64,000 bases of DNA, taken from positions 4,910,501 to 4,974,500 of the forward strand of contig OU015663.1 of the NCBI GenBank assembly GCA_907165275.2. Reading direction: 5' to 3'. The stretch comes from Zygaena filipendulae. Its lineage: Eukaryota; Arthropoda; Insecta; Lepidoptera; Zygaenidae. Below, piece by piece: positions 62,301 to 64,000 of this stretch (positions within the stretch are counted from its first letter, which is position 1; every line of letters starts with the position of its first letter). The position numbers and the translations under genes were made by a program. Under the pieces are notes generated by a model. That model was given only the letters and a program-made list of their open reading frames with translations. It made no database searches and was not told the DNA's origin.

Positions 62301-63759
62301 TTTGACCATAGCTCACCTGAACACTGGTATAGGTAGTATTATATTATCTATGATTGAGTGACGGTGTGGTCGAAGGTTGTACACACACCTAGCGTGACCC
62401 CTTAGCCGAGTTGACAATCAATATAATCGTTAACGCACGCGTTTACGTAAAATCGTCCAATCTAAAGTTCAGATTCCATTTTTTAGTTTTCTATGCGTTA
62501 CCGATGTAGATTATCAATTTGTCTAAGGGGGCTGGAATGGGACACTCGCGGTGATCGGTGAGCGGTGGCCGGTGGGTGTACCTGGGGTGGTCCCGCCGGC
62601 GGGCATGTCGAGCGCGGGCAGGTCGACAAGCGAGGCGAGCGTGTGGTCGCTGAGCCGCATCAGCTGCACGTGCGGCGCGCCCAGCACGGCGGCGCCCAGC
62701 TCCGCGCCCAGCGGCGGGCTGCTGTCGTGCTGCTCGCACACCCACGACGACACCTGGCAGCCGCCCCACAGCGGCCAGTGGCCCAGGTACAGCACCAGCT
62801 GGGTGCAGATCTATACACACACATCACCTCACATCACATCACATCACACAAGAAAATATAGAGGCAACGGGCTAGGTGACTAGATTTGAGTTTTTAGTTC
62901 GTCGTGCAGTTTAATAAAAAACATTAGACACGTACTTATTTTTCTTTTTCCTTTGCGTAATCAAAAAATAACGATGTTGAAATTTTGCGTTTTGTCTAAG
63001 TAATTTTTTCAACAATTTAAAAAAGCGAAATATACATGTCTATTATTTTTTTATTATCTAACTGACGGATTAAATAGCATTTTGATTATTATACCCCATC
63101 ATAATTTGTTAAAATAAAAAATAAAAGAAGTCTTCTCGGTTCATTATTCAATGCCCTCTTAACTCTTTAACTTATCGTGGTTACATGGATTTCAAGATTC
63201 CCACTGAAACTCTTTATTTAACTCTTCCAGGATAAAATATACTGTGGCTGTCATCACGTTATCAGTTAAAAAACTTTTAAAAGTACCAGGTGGGTAATAA
63301 TATCTGGAACTACTAAACAGATTCTATAAAAACCTTTCTATAGTATTTGCATAGATAAATATGGTTAAACCGTTGGGAATGTAGAGTGTAAATAAACTAA
63401 ATAATAACAATTGGCAGGCATATAAGTCCAAATCCATATCCTTAGCCCCTTTTGTTGCTTTCCGTCGGGTGGGATTATGGACAAATATCTGACCAATTGG
63501 TTAAAAAAACCCTGTCAGTGTTGCAAAAGTTGAAATACTCTCGCGTTTATTTTAGTCATGAGTGTGAGTAACAAATATGCAATGGGGAGTTTGTGATATT
63601 TACAGTTTGCGCCCACAGTTTCACGTCGATGGTGGGGGCGGGTGAGGTCTTGGGCCCGAGGTTGTCCAGCTGGACGTTGGGGTCAAAGTCCTCATCCACG
63701 GGCATCGACAGCCCCTCCAGCTCCGCCCCGTTGGTGCCCTTCATCACGGCGTGCAGCAC
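50075..63759 (-). CDS. RALGAPA: Ral GTPase-activating protein subunit alpha, 3' part (ten exons, 5' end outside window)
   Basis: Ten minus-strand exons: 63759-63604, 62810-62582, 61814-61676, 60381-60273, 55614-55244, 53926-53800, 52391-52230, 51757-51599, 51079-50824, 50316-50075. All have GT-AG borders and agreeing phases; they total 1950 nt, 649 residues plus TGA. The protein is recognised by strings typical of RalGAP-alpha: [50 protein letters not shown] and [15 protein letters not shown]. The last lies in the Rap/Ran-GAP domain, and its Asn (codon 51742-51740) matches the catalytic asparagine thumb of Rap-type GAPs. The family partners RalGAP-beta, inactivates Ral GTPases and restrains mTORC1 and exocytosis. 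Tuberin (TSC2) is a more distant alternative; RalGAP-beta fits less well because of [13 protein letters not shown] after the GAP domain. The C-terminus is an unusual Pro/Ala-rich tail. Exons are very GC-rich, introns AT-rich and full of SINEs. The first visible exon opens in phase 0, so the N-terminal part lies beyond 64000. Confidence 0.92.
50824..51079 (-). CDS. RALGAPA: RalGAP-alpha exon, end of GAP domain
   Basis: Phase 0 to 1, 85 codons plus one base. Starts [33 protein letters not shown] matches the helix after the GAP core in RalGAP-alpha. Acceptor gtcag, donor G|GTGAGC followed by a GTGCGT-rich tract. Confidence 0.92.
51599..51757 (-). CDS. RALGAPA: RalGAP-alpha exon carrying the asparagine thumb
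   Basis: Phase 0 to 0, 53 codons: [20 protein letters not shown], then a stretch ending SRKPD. The Asn in HLGND aligns with the catalytic thumb of Rap-type GAPs, so catalytic competence is expected. Acceptor tttag, donor GAT|GTGAGT. A (GT)n tract follows in the intron. Confidence 0.94.
51784..52085 (+). mobile_element. SINE-like repeat in RalGAP-alpha intron
   Basis: ACTAGCTGTTCCCCGCGGTT, CAGCTATCTGCCAGTGAAAG, (CAGA)n at 51941-51964. Variant 3' half shared with 17570-17660. Confidence 0.7.
52230..52391 (-). CDS. RALGAPA: RalGAP-alpha exon, Rap/Ran-GAP domain
   Basis: Phase 0 to 0, 54 codons, from [13 protein letters not shown], through a Gly-rich insert, to [12 protein letters not shown] and AILNK. 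Acceptor gtgcag, donor AAG|GTACAA. Confidence 0.92.
52663..52735 (+). mobile_element. SINE-like repeat, 5' part only
   Basis: CTAGCGGTCCCCCGCGGTTT; cut by the MITE at 52742. Confidence 0.6.
52742..52972. mobile_element. MITE family A, copy in a RalGAP-alpha intron
   Basis: Left end AGCATAGCTAAGATGCG and right end TGTTGCGCATCTTGGCTCC, diverged; inner sequence matches 1-157. Sits next to a SINE at 52663. Confidence 0.7.
53541..53752 (-). mobile_element. SINE-like repeat, full length
   Basis: ATCCTACTAATATTATAAAT to GGTGAAACCGCGGGACAC; ends 47 bp from the exon at 53800. Confidence 0.75.
53800..53926 (-). CDS. RALGAPA: RalGAP-alpha exon, start of Rap/Ran-GAP domain
   Basis: Phase 2 to 0, 42 codons: [20 protein letters not shown], then a segment ending AFLAALAWE. 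This is the first beta strand region of the GAP domain. Acceptor cacag, donor GAG|GTATGT. Confidence 0.92.
54594..55105 (-). mobile_element. SINE-like repeat split by an insertion
   Basis: Half 1 at 54594-54680 (to GGTACAGAGAAGAAC), half 2 at 55027-55105 (from ACATAGGGTACTTTT). Between them lies about 345 bp with an ACCGACTTCCAAAAAGGAGG unit and a tRNA-SINE-type tail. Confidence 0.65.
55244..55614 (-). CDS. RALGAPA: RalGAP-alpha exon, leading into the GAP domain
   Basis: Phase 0 to 2, 123 codons. Starts [20 protein letters not shown] and ends [12 protein letters not shown]. It has a very GC-rich, Ala/Pro/Arg-rich middle that opens long shadow frames on both strands. Acceptor gtcag, donor AG|GTGAGC. 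Confidence 0.9.
56187..56260 (+). repeat. tRNA-like fragment
   Basis: GGCGCTGTGGTGTAATACG and GTGTTCAAACC resemble A and B boxes; the arms do not pair as a functional tRNA. Confidence 0.35.
56833..57381 (-). mobile_element. SINE-like repeat with internal tandem expansion
   Basis: Internal units start GTTGTC at 56935, 57043, 57157 and 57271 (108, 114, 114 bp apart), each with TTCCCGCGGGAACTCC or a close variant. Ends CGGGGAACAGCTAGT. Confidence 0.75.
57386..57500 (-). mobile_element. tRNA-derived SINE head
   Basis: On the minus strand: GGTTGAGTGGCTAGACC (A box) and GGTTCAAATCTCGG (B box). Abuts the SINE at 57381. Confidence 0.5.
57640..58412. mobile_element. Cluster of SINE-like fragments
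   Basis: Forward fragments at 57643 and 57805; reverse unit 58106-58412 ending ACGCGGGTGAAACCGCAGGG. Confidence 0.55.
59129..59500 (+). repeat. Four-unit tandem repeat with CACGTGATCAC core
   Basis: CACGTGATCACATAAATATC at 59129, with variants at 59230, 59329 and 59458; each is followed by a GAAGTT box and, except the last, a TTTCGGAG-like box. Period about 100-130 bp. Lies in a RalGAP-alpha intron. Confidence 0.65.
60273..60381 (-). CDS. RALGAPA: RalGAP-alpha exon
   Basis: Phase 2 to 0, 36 codons, including [17 protein letters not shown]. Acceptor ttccag at 60384-60382, donor CAT|GTTAGT. It joins in frame to [12 protein letters not shown] of the next exon, as expected for the family. Confidence 0.88.
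60660..61330. repeat. Inverted-repeat region in RalGAP-alpha intron
   Basis: AAAGAGCTTCGCTT at 60740 against AAGCGAAGCTCTTTG at 61191; TGAATAATCCTAGTG against CACTAGGATTAGTCACT. About 460-bp element with loosely paired ends; a GC-rich CGTCGGGTGG unit follows. Confidence 0.5.
61676..61814 (-). CDS. RALGAPA: RalGAP-alpha exon
   Basis: Phase 1 to 2. Encodes [17 protein letters not shown], a conserved RalGAP-alpha segment. Acceptor ccccccag; the donor AG|GTCACT is weak, but its phase matches the next exon. A TTCAA microsatellite lies just inside the downstream intron (61631-61660). Confidence 0.88.
62582..62810 (-). CDS. RALGAPA: RalGAP-alpha exon
   Basis: Phase 0 to 1, 76 codons plus one base. 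Contains [15 protein letters not shown] and [19 protein letters not shown]. Acceptor tatag, donor CCAG|GTACAC. Confidence 0.9.
63604..63759 (-). CDS. RALGAPA: RalGAP-alpha exon (first visible)
   Basis: Phase 0 to 0, 52 codons, from [20 protein letters not shown] to LWAQT. Acceptor gttag and donor ACT|GTAAAT are both seen on the minus strand. Confidence 0.88.
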
Positions 63760-64000
63760 CTAACATATACTTGAGTTTCAAGTTTCGTGAGACATACCAT
63801 ATTAATTAATTATTTATTATTAACACCAACATATTCTAACTTGAGTTTCAAGTTTCGTGAGACAAAACCAAAATGACGCTGTAATTTTAAATACGATTTA
63901 CTAAGAATTTTTCTAGTTCGGTAACGGAACCGAACTTCGGTTAACACACGGTCGGTAATCTATGTTCAATTAAAGACTACTGAAGTAAGTCTTGTGTATG

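Overview
The window reads as nuclear DNA of a moth or butterfly (Lepidoptera). It is AT-rich and intron-bearing, and it is crowded with repeats typical of lepidopteran genomes: dozens of copies of a SINE-like unit with a CCCGCGGTTTCACCCGCG core, TTA-, TA- and 8-bp-target MITEs, Helitron-like 'aaccgacttc' units, a decayed LINE and tRNA-derived SINEs. The species cannot be named from this. No rRNA, functional tRNA, CRISPR or bacterial-type operon was seen.

Two genes are recognised with confidence. The 3' half of a Ral GTPase-activating protein alpha-subunit gene lies on the minus strand (63759 to 50075). I rebuilt it as ten exons whose splice phases all agree, giving the last 649 residues, including the Rap/Ran-GAP domain with its asparagine thumb. 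An intronless, complete ANAPC2 (APC/C cullin subunit, 777 aa) lies on the plus strand at 41063-43396. Two more genes were rebuilt from splice logic because long ORFs do not show them: a five-exon THAP-domain protein of 278 aa on the minus strand (10080 to 7256), and a small three-exon gene of 64 aa on the plus strand (33157 to 34413). A further minus-strand gene, unrecognised, contributes three phase-consistent exons at 3745-2093 and runs off the left edge. Weaker candidate exons lie at 14.9, 23.0, 24.4-24.6, 29.7 and 35.1 kb.

Layout: 0-5 kb, exons of the unknown gene among SINEs and MITEs; 5-7.2 kb, repeats and a LINE tail; 7.2-10.1 kb, THAP gene with a MITE-like element filling one intron; 10-22 kb, almost entirely mobile elements (nested MITEs, a LINE reverse-transcriptase fragment, a three-copy 280-bp element, an hAT MITE with intact target duplication); 22-25 kb, possible plus-strand exons; 26-29.5 kb, a large imperfect palindrome of Helitron-like arms; 32.5-34.5 kb, the small gene; 35-40.7 kb, more repeats, including a dispersed CTGACGCGCTCGAG motif array; 41-43.4 kb, ANAPC2; 43.4-49.5 kb, intergenic MITEs; 50-63.8 kb, the RalGAP-alpha gene, with very GC-rich exons in AT-rich, SINE-filled introns.

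The recognised genes have separate cell functions: Ral GTPase inactivation, mitotic ubiquitylation, and probable DNA binding by the THAP protein. They show no sign of acting together. The most unusual material is the repeat architecture (motif array, palindromes, nested insertions) and the small spliced gene.
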